Assembly (NCBI GenBank): GCA_009773335.1
Contig: WRPF01000007.1
Span: forward strand, 1-64,000
Length of the DNA: 64,000 bases
Direction: 5' to 3'
DNA from: Caulobacteraceae bacterium
Lineage (GTDB): Bacteria; Pseudomonadota; Alphaproteobacteria; Caulobacterales; Aquidulcibacteraceae
Shown: positions 1 through 10,019 of the stretch, in pieces
Layout: each line of letters opens with the position of its first letter
Numbering within the stretch: the stretch's first letter is position 1
Position numbers and translations under genes: made by a program
Notes under the pieces: model-generated
Told to the model about the DNA's origin: nothing
What the model saw: only the letters and a program-made list of their open reading frames with translations
Database searches by the model: none

Positions 1-3000
1 GGCCACGTCGAGGGCGGCCACCAGCGGCGGCAAGGCGGCGGCGTCGCGGGCGATGTCCTCGGGCGCGCCGTCCTGGATGAAGCGCTGGGCGCGGGCCTCG
101 GCCCGCTGGCGCTCCTGCTCGGTCATGGTCTCCCAGATGGTCGCGCGCTGGGCGTCCACGGCGCCTTGGTAGGCGGTGATCGCGGCCGTGAGATCCCCGC
201 CCCGACCACGGCGCAAGAGGTAGATAGCGGCGCGCGTCACGGCGCGACCCATCTCCTGATGCAGCGTGGTCTGCGTGGCGGCGGGCGCCTTGTTGTCGAG
301 CGCGTCGATGCGCGCGCCGAGATCCTCGAAGCGGAAGACGCGGCGCGCGATCTCGAACGCACGCGCGATGGCGGGCGTGTCAGCGCGGGCAGTTTCGCGG
401 ACGCGATCCACAAAGGTCGGCCCACCCATGTTGACGAGGTCGTCGGCGAGACCCGTCGCCACGATCTCGCGGCGCAGGCGGTGACGCAGCATCGCCTGCT
501 TGAACTTCGCCACCTGCGGCGGGAAGTAGGCTTCAAGCGCCGCCTCGAAGTGCGGATCGTCCGGCGTGTCGCTGGCGACGATGGCGTCGAACGCGTCGAT
601 CTTGGCGTAGGCGAGAAGCTTGGCGAGTTCGGGCCGCGTCAGGCCAAGCTTCTGCTCGCGCAGCACGCGGATCTCTTCGCCGCCCGGCAGGCCTTCCACC
701 ACGCGCGAAAGTTTGCCGGCTTTCTCCAGCCGCTCCATGAAGCGCTCGGCGCTGTCGAGATCGCTGACCGCCGACGCCTGCGCCAGCGTGAGCGCGCGGG
801 TCTGGTTGTAGTTGTCGTAGAGCACGAGACGGCCGACATCGTCGGTCATCGCTTCCAGCACCGGCACGCGCTCGGCGGGTTTCATCGCGCCGGTGCGCTC
901 GGCTTCGGCGAGCAGGATCTTGATGTTCACCTCGTGGTCGGAGGTGTCGACGCCTGCGGAGTTGTCCACGGCGTCGGTGTTGATGCGTCCGCCTCTTCGC
1001 GCGAATTCCACGCGGCCGGCCTGCGTGACGCCGAGATTGGCGCCTTCGCCCACCACCTGCGCGCGCAGGTCGCGACCGTCGACACGATGCGCGTCGTTGG
1101 CCTTGTCGCCCACGTCTGCATTGGATTCGGTGGACGCCTTCACATAGGCGCCGATGCCGCCGAACCACAGGAGTTCGCACGGCGCTTTCAGCAACGCGTT
1201 GAGCAGTTCCGTCGGCGTCGCGCGATCACGCGTGAAGCCGGTCAGCGCGCGCACCTCCTCGGTGAGCGGGATTGATTTCTCGCTGCGGCTGAAGATGCCG
1301 CCGCCCTTCGAGAGCAGCGTCGCATCGTAATCCTTCCAGCTTGAGCGCGGCAGATCGAACAGGCGCTTGCGCTCGGCCCAGCTCTTGGCGGGATCAGGCT
1401 CGGGGTCGAGGAAGATGTCGCGGTGATCGAACGCCGCGACCAGCCGGATATGTTTCGACAGCAGCATGCCGTTGCCGAACACGTCGCCGGACATGTCGCC
1501 CACGCCGATGACGGTGAAGTCGGTGGTCTGGATGTCCTTGCCGATCTCGCGGAAGTGACGCTTCACGGCTTCCCACGCGCCCTTGGCGGTGATGCCCATG
1601 CCCTTGTGGTCGTAGCCGACCGAGCCGCCCGACGCGAACGCATCGCCGAGCCAGTGGCCGTAGTCGGCGGAGATGCCGTTGGCGATGTCGGAGAAGGTCG
1701 CGGTGCCCTTGTCGGCGGCGACGACGAGGTACGGATCGTCAACGTCCCAGCGGATCACGTCGACGGGCGGCTTTACATGGTCGTCGATGATGTTGTCGGT
1801 GATGTCGAGGAGACCGCGCAGGAAGGTCTTGTAGGCTTCCACGCCCACGCTCGCCCAGGTCGGATCGGTGCGCGGGGGAAGTTTCTTCGGGAAGAAGCCG
1901 CCCTTCGCTCCGACCGGCACGATGATGGCGTTCTTCACCTGCTGCGCTTTCACGAGATCGAGCACCTCAGTGCGGAAATCGTCGCGACGGTCCGACCAGC
2001 GCAGACCCCCGCGCGCGACAGGGCCGAAGCGCAGATGCACGCCCTCCACGTCCGGCGAGGACACCCAGATCTCGCGATAAGGCTTCGGCGCCGGCAGGTC
2101 TTCCAGATCGCGGCTGGCGATCTTGAACGACATGTACGGCTTGAACGCGCCTTCTGTGTCCTTCTGGTAAAAGTTGGTGCGCAGGATATTGCCGACGAGC
2201 CGCGCGATGCGCCGCAGTACGCGGTCGGCGTCAAGGCTGACGACGGACTCAAGCGCTTTTTCGATCTTCTCCTCGATCTGACTGGCCCACGTCTCACGTT
2301 CCTTCACGGGCTCCGGCAGGTCGGGACTGAACCGCACGCGGAAAAGACCGAGGATCTGGCGCACGATCTCCGGGTGATCGCACAGCGCCTGCTCCTGCAC
2401 GGACTGGGAGGGATCGAGCCCCGTCTGCTGGCGGTAGCGCGCGAAGGCGCGGATGAGCGCGGCCTCGCGCCACGATATGCCGAGCTTGAGGATCAGCGCG
2501 TTGAAACCGTCATTCTCCGCGCGACCCGTCCAGATCGCCGCGAACGCTTCTTCGAAAGAGCTTTCCACCGCCGCGAAGTCGATCGCCTTGCCGTCCTTCG
2601 AGCGCATCTCGACATCGTGGATGTAGAGTTGCGCGCCGGTCGTCGGGCGTACGGGGAACGTCAGTTCGTTCTCGACGAACAGCCCCATGTTCTCCAGCAC
2701 CGGCAGGCCGGCAGAGAGATGCACAGGCGCGCCCTTCGCGTAGATCTTGCAGCAGATCTTGTCGCCGCCGCCGTCGCGGGATGCGAACGCGCGCACGCGC
2801 ACCGTTTCCGAAGGCGCAAGCCGCGCGATCTGCGCCACGTCGATCAGTGCTTCCTGCGGATCGAAGCGTTCCTTGTAGCCGAGCGTGAAGGCGCGCACGA
2901 AGGCGTCAGCGATTTCCGGCGCGAGATCGCCTTCCGCGCTCGACGCGTCGTAGGCGTCTTCCCAGGTGCGGGTGAGCGCTGCGACCTCGACATCGAGCGC

Positions 3001-4473
3001 GACCGGATCGGGATCGGGACGGCCGCGCACAAGGCCGCCGATGATGTAGTGGATGCGCGCGAGCGGCGCATCGCCATAGAGCGGATAGTACGCCGAGACG
3101 CGGCCGCCATAGGCGCGCGCGAGCGCGGCGCCGATGGCCTCGCGCACGGTCGAGTTGAATCGCTCCTTCGGCACGAAGGCCATCACCGACACGAAGCGAT
3201 CGAAGCGGTCGCGGCGCGCGAAGATCTTGGCGCGCGGGCGGTCGAAGAGGTGCAGGATCGCAAGCGAGGTTTTCAGCAGCTCGTCTTCGGAAATCTGGAA
3301 CAGCTCGTCGCGCGGATAGTTCTCGACGATGTTGTGCAGCGTCTTGCCGTTGTGGCTCGCGGGATCCTTCGCCGCGCGTTCGAGCACGCGGGCGACCTTG
3401 CGCCCGATCAGCGGCACGTCGCGCGTGGCGCTGTCGTAGGCCTCCGCCGTGAACAGACCGACGAAGCGCGTCTCGCCGATGACCTCGCCCTTCTCGTCGT
3501 ACCGCTTCATGCCGACGTAATCGGCATAGACGCGCCGGTGCACGCGGCTCATCAGGTTCGACTTCGACACCACGAGCGGCGTCGGCTCCTGCAGGAAGCG
3601 CTGGATCTCCGGCGTGATCATCGACGGCTCGGAGCCGCGCCGCAGCACGAAGCGGTCCGGATCGCGCAGCAGACCGAGGCCGGTTTCCTCGAGCACAATG
3701 GGCTCTTCGGGAATGAACACGCCCTTGTCGTCGCGGGCGAACTGGTAGTCGCGCACGCCGAGGAAGGTGAACTTGTCGTCGGCGAGCCAGTCGAGGAAGG
3801 CCAAGCCCTCGGCGCGCTCCTCCGCGCCGGCGTTGGTGTTGGCCTTGCGGAGCTCTTCGGCGCAGGCGCGCATCCGCGCCTTCATGGCCGGGAAGTCGGC
3901 GTTCGCCACGTCGACGTCCGCCAGCGTCTGCACGATGCCCTGCTGCAGGGCCTGCGCGCGCAGCGCCGACATGGGTTCAAGGTGGACCTGGATCAGCGAC
4001 AGCTTGGAGCCGCCCGCCGCCGCGACCACCGGGTGATAGAGCGCCAGCGCGTGACACCCCTGCGCCCTCACTTCGGACATGACGGAATCGACCAGGAAAT
4101 GGGCGTCCGGCCCGACCACCTCAAGCACGTCGCGGCGCAGGTCCCGCCCCTCCGCGCCGGTCGCCCGGCGCACCTGAATCACACGCCCCCCCATGCTGCC
4201 GGCCTCCGGGCGGGTCTTCCCCAAGGCCCAGAGATCGCAGGCGAGCGCCATGATGTCGGCCGGCGTGATCCCGCCGGTGTCGTCGGCGTCGGCGTCCTCG
4301 TGGATCTGTTCAAGGAACGAGCGCGCGTCCGCAGCGATCTCGCCCCCGGTCTCGCCCCCGGTCTCGCCCCCGATCTTACCGCCTCCGCCGAAGGCCGGAC
4401 GATCGCTCTGCCGGGCCAGCGTGAGGAACTCTTCGAGGGTCTTGGCCCGCGTGGCGTGTGCGCCAGTGTCCAT
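1..4473 (-). CDS. gdhB: NAD-specific glutamate dehydrogenase, large (about 180 kDa) type, 3' end outside window
   Basis: Oxidative deamination of glutamate to 2-oxoglutarate with NAD in the cytoplasm. The frame is open from the ATG at 4473 to the left edge: 1491 codons, against a family length of about 1550-1650, so the last 60-150 codons are missing. The catalytic core is unmistakable: GGLRWSDRRDDFRTEV at residues 822-837, then KAQQVKNAIIVPVGAKGG around 842-859, with Lys847 in the position of the catalytic lysine. A dinucleotide-binding stretch GVGDMSGDVFGNGM lies near residue 990. The long N-terminal region before about residue 700 is the regulatory part typical of this family. Residues about 35-46 are encoded by three 12-bp tandem units (GGET-like). 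Monocistronic as far as visible, preceded by a long non-coding region. Recognition of the family is certain; the symbol gdhB is one of several in use. Confidence 0.95.
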   Translation of the reverse strand, partial: MDTGAHATRAKTLEEFLTLARQSDRPAFGGGGKIGGETGGETGGEIAADARSFLEQIHEDADADDTGGITPADIMALACDLWALGKTRPEAGSMGGRVIQVRRATGAEGRDLRRDVLEVVGPDAHFLVDSVMSEVRAQGCHALALYHPVVAAAGGSKLSLIQVHLEPMSALRAQALQQGIVQTLADVDVANADFPAMKARMRACAEELRKANTNAGAEERAEGLAFLDWLADDKFTFLGVRDYQFARDDKGVFIPEEPIVLEETGLGLLRDPDRFVLRRGSEPSMITPEIQRFLQEPTPLVVSKSNLMSRVHRRVYADYVGMKRYDEKGEVIGETRFVGLFTAEAYDSATRDVPLIGRKVARVLERAAKDPASHNGKTLHNIVENYPRDELFQISEDELLKTSLAILHLFDRPRAKIFARRDRFDRFVSVMAFVPKERFNSTVREAIGAALARAYGGRVSAYYPLYGDAPLARIHYIIGGLVRGRPDPDPVALDVEVAALTRTWEDAYDASSAEGDLAPEIADAFVRAFTLGYKERFDPQEALIDVAQIARLAPSETVRVRAFASRDGGGDKICCKIYAKGAPVHLSAGLPVLENMGLFVENELTFPVRPTTGAQLYIHDVEMRSKDGKAIDFAAVESSFEEAFAAIWTGRAENDGFNALILKLGISWREAALIRAFARYRQQTGLDPSQSVQEQALCDHPEIVRQILGLFRVRFSPDLPEPVKERETWASQIEEKIEKALESVVSLDADRVLRRIARLVGNILRTNFYQKDTEGAFKPYMSFKIASRDLEDLPAPKPYREIWVSSPDVEGVHLRFGPVARGGLRWSDRRDDFRTEVLDLVKAQQVKNAIIVPVGAKGGFFPKKLPPRTDPTWASVGVEAYKTFLRGLLDITDNIIDDHVKPPVDVIRWDVDDPYLVVAADKGTATFSDIANGISADYGHWLGDAFASGGSVGYDHKGMGITAKGAWEAVKRHFREIGKDIQTTDFTVIGVGDMSGDVFGNGMLLSKHIRLVAAFDHRDIFLDPEPDPAKSWAERKRLFDLPRSSWKDYDATLLSKGGGIFSRSEKSIPLTEEVRALTGFTRDRATPTELLNALLKAPCELLWFGGIGAYVKASTESNADVGDKANDAHRVDGRDLRAQVVGEGANLGVTQAGRVEFARRGGRINTDAVDNSAGVDTSDHEVNIKILLAEAERTGAMKPAERVPVLEAMTDDVGRLVLYDNYNQTRALTLAQASAVSDLDSAERFMERLEKAGKLSRVVEGLPGGEEIRVLREQKLGLTRPELAKLLAYAKIDAFDAIVASDTPDDPHFEAALEAYFPPQVAKFKQAMLRHRLRREIVATGLADDLVNMGGPTFVDRVRETARADTPAIARAFEIARRVFRFEDLGARIDALDNKAPAATQTTLHQEMGRAVTRAAIYLLRRGRGGDLTAAITAYQGAVDAQRATIWETMTEQERQRAEARAQRFIQDGAPEDIARDAAALPPLVAALDVA
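4334..4369. repeat. Three 12-bp tandem units inside the NAD-GDH N-terminus
   Basis: Units at 4334-4345, 4346-4357 and 4358-4369 read (on +) gatctcgccccc once and ggtctcgccccc twice. They encode repeated Gly-Gly-Glu-Thr/Ile in the N-terminus of the dehydrogenase. Length changes in steps of one unit would keep the reading frame. Confidence 0.85.
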
Positions 4474-5064
4474 GGATCAGGCTCCGGAGTCGCGCCCTGG
4501 GCGGGGGACTCAGCTCGCGAAAGGAATGTTGCGGAACCTAGCCTCACGCGCGCGCGGTGCAACCTTCGGCGGCGATTTCGGGGGAAAAACTCTCGCCACG
4601 AAGGCGAGCCGGGGCACGGCGCGCCTTGCGTCGTCTGGCGTGATCCGCACACGTCGCAGCGGCGCCCGCGACCGGAGACGCGCGCGACATGTCCGTCAGG
4701 CCATAACGCCAGGCTTCAGGATCAGATTTCAGGAAGAGCGGCGCCGCCGAGCGGGGACATAGTGCTCGACGGCGCCTGGCAGGCCTCAGTCGCAGGCTGG
4801 GTGGGGGACGCACGCGGAGGCCTGTTCTCAGAAGCCTATTCCCCTCGGCCTAGTGGCCGCCCCGGAAACAAGCTAATTTCGTACAGCCGGCTTCCGCCGG
4901 CTTACGTGACTCAAATGGGGATAGCCTTCGTTCGGAACAACCTCTAGCCCCACATGAGTCCCGATGCATGATTCGTATCCTGCACAACTTCGCCGCGCAA
5001 GACCTGATGGCGCCACTTCGACAGTTTCGCGACAATTTCCCTCAATTCCAGGTACGGGCATTTT
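4474..5064. other. Non-coding stretch upstream of gdhB, with one perfect hairpin
   Basis: About 590 bp without a convincing gene. It must hold the gdhB promoter (reading left). From about 4820 the composition becomes more AT-rich than the flanks. A perfect 7-bp inverted repeat, agccggc / gccggct with a 4-base loop, sits at 4885-4902; it has no T-tract, so a terminator role is doubtful. Short frames here have no credible start and resemble nothing I recognise. I see no riboswitch or RNA gene I can name. Confidence 0.5.
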
Positions 5065-6129
5065 CTATGCAGCGTCCTGGGCGATGTCCCGGCGTCGAAA
5101 CAGCTTGGGCTTGCCATCCGCCGACAACAGGATTGCGATCCAGCGCACGGAATCGTTCTGCGCAAGCACCACCATGAGCATCGTGGTCAAGGGCGCGGCG
5201 AGGAAAGCGCCGGCGATCCCCCAGAGCCCGCCCCACAGCGCGAGCGCCAGGAGCACCACGACCGTCGAGAGATTCAATGAATCTCCGGTAAGGCGCGGCT
5301 GCACGAAATTGCCGATCGCGAACTGCCAGAAGCTCACGCCGGCCGCGACCGCCGCCACCTGTCCGAGAGAGGTGAACTCCACCGCCGCCGCCAGCGTCGG
5401 CAACGCCGCGGCGATGAGCGACCCCACTGTCGGAATGTAGTTCAGGAAAAAGATCAGGAACGCCCAGAAGAGCGCGTTCGGCAGGCCGATGGCGAGCAGC
5501 GTCGCGAGCGTGAGCGCGGTGATGATCAGGCTCATGATCGTCTGCACGAGGAGATACTTCTCCATCGACGTGCGGATCTCGGTGAGCACCAGACGCACGC
5601 GGGCGCGCGCCTCCGGTTTCGGGAAGATGAGATCGAGTTTTTGCGGAAACTGCGCCGCCGCGGAGAAGAGGAAGCCGAGATAGATCAGGATGAAGACCGC
5701 ATTGCCGACGACGCCCTGCAGCGCCGCCCCGATGGTGCGCAGCAGCGTCGCGGGATCGGCGTGACGCAGCAGGCCGTCGAGCGTCGGCGATGGCCCCGCG
5801 ATGCCAAGCAGGCGCCAGACTTGCGCCGCGAGCGCGTTAAGGCGGCCGCTCAGCTCGCCGATCCGCCCGGCCATGTCGGCGACGTTCTGCATCACCACCA
5901 GCGCCACGACCGCCACCACCGTCAGCACCAGCGCGATCGCCACGGGCAGCGCCAGCCAGCGCGGCGTGTGCGGTACGCGCTCGTCGAGCCATTTCGCCAC
6001 GCCGTCGATGGCGTACCAGAGCATCATGGCGACCGCGAACTGGGTCATCCAGTCCCGGAACCACCACAGCCCCGCCATGATCACGCCAGTGGCGATGACC
6101 CACAGCGCCGTCTTCGCACTTCTGTCCAT
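5065..6129 (-). CDS. AI-2E family transporter (PerM/YhhT-type membrane protein)
   Basis: 354 residues from the ATG at 6129. It is an integral inner-membrane protein with about eight hydrophobic segments. It opens with two closely spaced helices (residues about 8-45), then a third near 65-90, followed by a soluble, amphipathic segment (about 90-150). The conserved C-terminal half contains the family-like [14 protein letters not shown] and a terminal block ending [22 protein letters not shown]. Members are annotated as AI-2 exporters or Na+/H+ antiporter-like permeases; the substrate cannot be predicted. Divergent from the HerA-like gene with a 96-bp shared promoter region. Confidence 0.88.
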   Translation of the reverse strand: MDRSAKTALWVIATGVIMAGLWWFRDWMTQFAVAMMLWYAIDGVAKWLDERVPHTPRWLALPVAIALVLTVVAVVALVVMQNVADMAGRIGELSGRLNALAAQVWRLLGIAGPSPTLDGLLRHADPATLLRTIGAALQGVVGNAVFILIYLGFLFSAAAQFPQKLDLIFPKPEARARVRLVLTEIRTSMEKYLLVQTIMSLIITALTLATLLAIGLPNALFWAFLIFFLNYIPTVGSLIAAALPTLAAAVEFTSLGQVAAVAAGVSFWQFAIGNFVQPRLTGDSLNLSTVVVLLALALWGGLWGIAGAFLAAPLTTMLMVVLAQNDSVRWIAILLSADGKPKLFRRRDIAQDAA

Positions 6130-6225
6130 GCCGGCCCTCTCTGGCCCGCCCCCTACGGCGGCGCCCGGTTTGGCGCAAGCGGGCCGGTCCATGCTAAGCC
6201 CCGCCGACTGATTTGGAGCACGCGG

Positions 6226-7821
6226 ATGGCGGACAAGACCTTTCTGATCGGCAAGAGCCCGGACGGCCCGGTGGAGCTCACGCTGAAGCGCGCCAACCGC
6301 CACGGCCTGATCGCCGGCGCCACCGGCACGGGCAAGACCGTCACCCTGCAGGCGATGGCCGAAGCCTTCTCGCATGCGGGGGTGGCGGTCTTCGCGGCCG
6401 ACGTGAAGGGCGACCTCTCCGGCATCTCCGCGCCTTCGGACATGAACGAGCGCTGGGTGAAGCGCGCGGCGGAAGTGGGCGTCGAGCCCTATGCGCCCGA
6501 AGCCGCGCCGGTGGTGTTCTGGGACATCTACGGCCGCGACGGCCATCCTGTCCGCACCACGGTCAGCGAGATGGGGCCCCTGCTCCTGTCGCGCATCCTC
6601 GATCTGTCCGAAGCGCAGGACGGCGCGCTGACCATCGCCTTCAGGATCGCCGACGAGAAGGGCCTGCTCCTGCTCGACCTGAAGGATCTGCGCTCGGTCT
6701 TCAACCACGTCGCCGACAACGCCGACGAGATCGGCAAGAAGTACGGCCTCGTCTCGCCGCAGACGATCGCGGCGATGCAGCGCAAACTTCTGCAGCTGGA
6801 GATGGACGGCGCCGACAATTTCTTCGGCGAACCGGCGCTCGAACTCGCCGACATGATCCGCACGACGGCGGACGGCAAGGGCGTCGTCAATCTGCTCGTC
6901 GCCGACAAGCTGATCCAGTCGCCGCGCCTCTACGCGACGTTCCTCTTGTGGCTCATGAGCGAACTCTGGGAAGAGCTCCCCGAAGCGGGCGATCTCGACA
7001 AGCCGAAGATGGTGTTCTTCTTCGACGAGGCGCACCTCCTGTTCAACGACGCGCCCAAGGCGCTGCTCGACCGCATCGAGCAGGTCGCGCGGCTCATCCG
7101 CTCCAAGGGCGTCGGCATCTATTTCATCACGCAGTCGCCCACCGACATCCCGGATGGCGTGCTCGCGCAGCTCGGCAACCGCGTGCAGCACGCCTTGCGC
7201 GCCTACACCCCCGCCGACCAGAAGGCCGTGCGCGCGGCGGCGCAGTCCTTCCGCGCCAGTCCGGGCGTCGACGTGCAGAAGGAAATCCAGGAGCTCGGCG
7301 TGGGCGAGGCGCTCGTCTCCACGCTCGACGAGAAAGGCGCGCCGACCCCGGTGGCGCGCACGATGATCCGCCCGCCGTTCTCGCGCGTGGGGCCCTGCAC
7401 CTCCGACGAACGCGCGAAGATCCTCGCCGCCAGCGACATGGCGCTGAAGTACAAGGAGACCGTGGACCGCGAGAGCGCCTACGAGATCCTCACCGGCAGG
7501 GCCGCCGAAAGCGCCGCCGCCGCGGAGGCCGAAGCTGCGAAGACGCAGGAAATGAAGGCCGCCGAGACGAAGGCCAAGGAACAGGCCAAGCTCGACGCCG
7601 TGCGCGAAAAGGAACTCGTCGCCGCCGAGAAGGCGCGCCTGAAGGCCGAAGCCGCGCTCGAACGCGAGCGCGAGAAGAACCAGACCGCTCGCACCCGCAC
7701 CACCCAACGCGCGACCCGCACCGTCACCCGCACCGCCGAACGCGTCGGTGGCAATGTGCTCTCGGCCATCGGCCGCGAACTGGTGCGCGGGATTTTCGGG
7801 AACATGAAGCGGCGCAGATAG
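6226..7821 (+). CDS. HerA-like ATPase, DUF853/YjgR family
   Basis: 531 residues. The ATG at 6226 is preceded by a GGAG ribosome-binding site at 6215-6218. Walker A GATGTGKT lies at residues 31-38 and the Walker B / DEAH-like block [12 protein letters not shown] near 262-273. The [27 protein letters not shown]-type region is typical of the YjgR branch of the FtsK-HerA superfamily. Residues about 425-490 form an Ala/Glu/Lys-rich coiled coil, followed by a Thr/Arg-rich basic tail. Cytoplasmic ATPase probably acting on nucleic acid; no nuclease partner (NurA-type) is adjacent, so a defence role is not indicated. The next gene starts 20 bp downstream and may be co-transcribed. Confidence 0.9.
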   Translation: MADKTFLIGKSPDGPVELTLKRANRHGLIAGATGTGKTVTLQAMAEAFSHAGVAVFAADVKGDLSGISAPSDMNERWVKRAAEVGVEPYAPEAAPVVFWDIYGRDGHPVRTTVSEMGPLLLSRILDLSEAQDGALTIAFRIADEKGLLLLDLKDLRSVFNHVADNADEIGKKYGLVSPQTIAAMQRKLLQLEMDGADNFFGEPALELADMIRTTADGKGVVNLLVADKLIQSPRLYATFLLWLMSELWEELPEAGDLDKPKMVFFFDEAHLLFNDAPKALLDRIEQVARLIRSKGVGIYFITQSPTDIPDGVLAQLGNRVQHALRAYTPADQKAVRAAAQSFRASPGVDVQKEIQELGVGEALVSTLDEKGAPTPVARTMIRPPFSRVGPCTSDERAKILAASDMALKYKETVDRESAYEILTGRAAESAAAAEAEAAKTQEMKAAETKAKEQAKLDAVREKELVAAEKARLKAEAALEREREKNQTARTRTTQRATRTVTRTAERVGGNVLSAIGRELVRGIFGNMKRRR

Positions 7822-7841
7822 CCGTCGCGAGGGAAAACCGG

Positions 7842-8441
7842 ATGGAACGGCGCACTCTCCTCCTCGGCGCGATCGGCCTCGCGGCCTGCGCTTCCACGGA
7901 AAAGCCGGACGAGCCGGGCGATGCGTGCGCGATATTCGAGCAGCACGAAAGCTGGTGGAAAGCGGTGAAACGCGCTGAGCGCCGCTGGGGCGCGCCGCCC
8001 GCGCTGCAACTCGCCATCATCCGCCAGGAGAGCGGCTTTGATCACAACGCCCGCCCGCCGCGCGGCAGGTTCCTGTTCTTCTTTCCCGGCGCCCGCGCCT
8101 CGAGCGCGCATGGGTATGCGCAGGCGCTGAAAGGCACATGGGCCGAATACGAGCGCGCCGCCGGAGACCGCGGCGTCGATCGCGACGAGTTCCGCGACGC
8201 CGCCGATTTCGTGTCCTGGTACGCGGGCCGCGTGCGGCGCGAACTTGGCGTGCCCTTCACCGACGCGCGCGGCCACTATCTCGCCTATCACGAAGGCCTG
8301 GGCGGCTATCGTCGCGGCAGCCATCGGGGCAACGCCCGGCTGCTCGCCGCCGCGTCGCGCGTGCAGACCTTCGCCAGCGCCTACCAAGCGCAACTTGCGC
8401 GCTGCGAAGGACAGCTGAACCGCTGGTGGTGGCCGTTCTGA
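7842..8441 (+). CDS. Lytic transglycosylase-like lipoprotein (SLT-type domain)
   Basis: 199 residues, start ATG 7842. The N-terminus is a lipoprotein signal with lipobox GLAAC (Cys16), so the mature protein should be anchored in a membrane facing the periplasm. RQESGF at residues 61-66 matches the catalytic-Glu segment of soluble lytic transglycosylases (Glu63), and the remainder (AHGYAQALKGTW, AYHEGLGGY) resembles the substrate cleft. This predicts cleavage of peptidoglycan. It is short for the family and lacks accessory domains. It lies 20 bp after the HerA-like gene on the same strand. Confidence 0.78.
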   Translation: MERRTLLLGAIGLAACASTEKPDEPGDACAIFEQHESWWKAVKRAERRWGAPPALQLAIIRQESGFDHNARPPRGRFLFFFPGARASSAHGYAQALKGTWAEYERAAGDRGVDRDEFRDAADFVSWYAGRVRRELGVPFTDARGHYLAYHEGLGGYRRGSHRGNARLLAAASRVQTFASAYQAQLARCEGQLNRWWWPF

Positions 8442-8472
8442 ACGGCCGCGCCCGAAGGCGCGTCGCAGTTCG

Positions 8473-9294
8473 TCAGGCCGCGCCACGCTCCGCCACAAGG
8501 TCCCGGTAAGCCCGCCAACTTGCAAGCCCGAGCAGCGGGAAGATCACCACGAAACCCGCGAACCACGTGGCCGCCGACAGCGCCACGAGCGCCACGATGA
8601 TCAGCGCCCACAGCAGCATCGGGATGAAGTTCTTCGTCACTGCGCGGAAACTCGTCGCCATCGCCGCGAACACGTTCGTGTTGCGGTCGAGCAGCATGGG
8701 CGTCGAAACGACCGCGAGGCAGTAGGTGAAGAAGGCGATGATCCCGCCGACGATGGTGCCGGAGATCAGCATGTTGTGGCCTTCGCCGGTGTTGAGCGCA
8801 AAGGCGATGAAATCCGCCACCGTGCGGTGCAGGCGATAGGTCGAGAGCCCATAGACGAGCTGTGCGATGCGCCCCCACATCAGATAGATCAGCAGCAACG
8901 CCAGGCCGAGATACGCCACGTCCTGACGCACCGCGCCGCCCACGAACAGCATGCGCGGCAGCGTCGGCTTTTCGCCCTTCTCGAGCATGCGGCCGGCCTC
9001 GTAGAGCCCCATCGCCAGCATCGGCGCCACGAACACGAACCCGCAGGTCAGCGCGAGCACCCAGAAGGCGGCGTTCGACTCGTAGAGCGAACGCACCAGC
9101 CAGTAACTGAAGAGCCCGAGCGCTGCGCCATAGAGGAGACACGGCAGCGGCGCCTTCGCCATGTCGCCCCACGCACCGCCGAGCCAGCGAAACGGCGCGG
9201 CGAGACCGATGGCGTTCACGTCCGGGAGGCGGCCAGGCCGGTTTGCGGCCGCACCTCCCGTCGCGGCCGGCTGCTGGGGTGCTGATGGCTCCAA
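8473..9294 (-). CDS. DUF2189 family integral membrane protein, TTG start
   Basis: 273 residues with about six transmembrane segments after a Pro/Ala-rich cytoplasmic N-terminus of about 30 residues. The sequence GLYEAGRMLEKGE and the later helices match DUF2189, a family of unknown function in alphaproteobacteria. The start is TTG at 9294: a strong GGAGG lies 8 nt upstream and there is no ATG in a better position. It is convergent with the SLT lipoprotein. Confidence 0.8.
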   Translation of the reverse strand: MEPSAPQQPAATGGAAANRPGRLPDVNAIGLAAPFRWLGGAWGDMAKAPLPCLLYGAALGLFSYWLVRSLYESNAAFWVLALTCGFVFVAPMLAMGLYEAGRMLEKGEKPTLPRMLFVGGAVRQDVAYLGLALLLIYLMWGRIAQLVYGLSTYRLHRTVADFIAFALNTGEGHNMLISGTIVGGIIAFFTYCLAVVSTPMLLDRNTNVFAAMATSFRAVTKNFIPMLLWALIIVALVALSAATWFAGFVVIFPLLGLASWRAYRDLVAERGAA

Positions 9295-9395
9295 GGCGTC
9301 GTCCTCCCTTTGTCCGTTCGCGTCTGACGCGCGAGATCGTGACGATCAGAAGCAGAAACGTCCGGCCGGGGCCAGTCGTCGCGCATTGAGATGGA

Positions 9396-10019
9396 TCAAG
9401 GCGGCGTATCGCCCGCCTCTTTCGCGCGAAGCGCTTCGCGCACCTTCGCCAGGTGCGCCTCGTAGGTGTCGGCATCGCCATACTCGGAAAATCCGGCGTA
9501 GCGCGGATGTGCGCCGAGGACGCGCCGCGCGTGCTTGATCGGACACCAGTACTGCTCGGTGCGCGAACCCACCTCGCGCACATACGCGATGACGCCATTG
9601 ACGTAGGAACAATAGGCGCAGTTCACCTTCTCGACGGCGTTGAGATAGGCGAGGCCCGCGCGGTCGAAGATCATGTACTGACTGCGCTTCACCTGCGGAA
9701 TGCCGTACACGCGAAAGCAGATCGCCTGATAGGCCGACACCCACAGATCGGCGAGCGCGAACGGAATGATCAGCGAATAGATCACCGGCGCCGTCAACAC
9801 CACGAGCGGCCGCGCGCCGAACACGTAGCGCGCCAGACCCTTGCGCAGCGCGCGGTGACGGCGGATCACCTCCTGCTCGAACAGCACCCTGCCGCGCTCC
9901 AGCCCGAAGCGAAGCCCCGCGCGTTGCTTGGCGAATTCCGCCTCAAGCTCGTTCTCGAGGGCGCGGATCTTTTCGATGATCGTGTCTGCATCAACTGCCA
10001 TGGCGTCCGCGTGCGCCAT
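9396..10019 (-). CDS. Conserved membrane-associated protein of unknown function with Cys motifs
   Basis: 207 residues. It begins with an acidic/basic coiled-coil-like segment (residues about 8-60), followed by a hydrophobic stretch (about 70-105) that could be one or two membrane helices. The C-terminal part contains NCAYCSYVNG and YWCPIKHARR: a CxxC pair plus a third Cys and a His that could bind metal or form a redox site. The start is ATG 10019, with GGAGG very close upstream; ATG 10001 is an alternative. I recognise no named family. Confidence 0.72.
   Translation of the reverse strand: MAHADAMAVDADTIIEKIRALENELEAEFAKQRAGLRFGLERGRVLFEQEVIRRHRALRKGLARYVFGARPLVVLTAPVIYSLIIPFALADLWVSAYQAICFRVYGIPQVKRSQYMIFDRAGLAYLNAVEKVNCAYCSYVNGVIAYVREVGSRTEQYWCPIKHARRVLGAHPRYAGFSEYGDADTYEAHLAKVREALRAKEAGDTPP

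Noticed and set aside
4821-4850. Second LexA box (gttctcagaagcctattc)
   Set aside because: The second half-site is not GTTC, so it fails the GTTC-N7-GTTC rule met at 19505-19519.
1423-4947. Very long open frame on the plus strand (over 1100 codons) opposite the NAD-GDH gene
   Set aside because: It is an antisense shadow in high-GC DNA. The protein is His/Arg/Ala-rich without any domain, while the minus strand encodes the complete GDH motifs.
5641-6225. N-terminal extension of the HerA-like frame
   Set aside because: It runs antisense through the AI-2E-type permease; ATG 6226 has a good ribosome-binding site and starts just before the nucleotide-binding domain.
6226-7821. HerA-like ATPase as part of an anti-phage system
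   Set aside because: It is of the DUF853/YjgR branch, with core-gene codon use and no nuclease or sirtuin partner; the neighbours are cell-wall and membrane genes.
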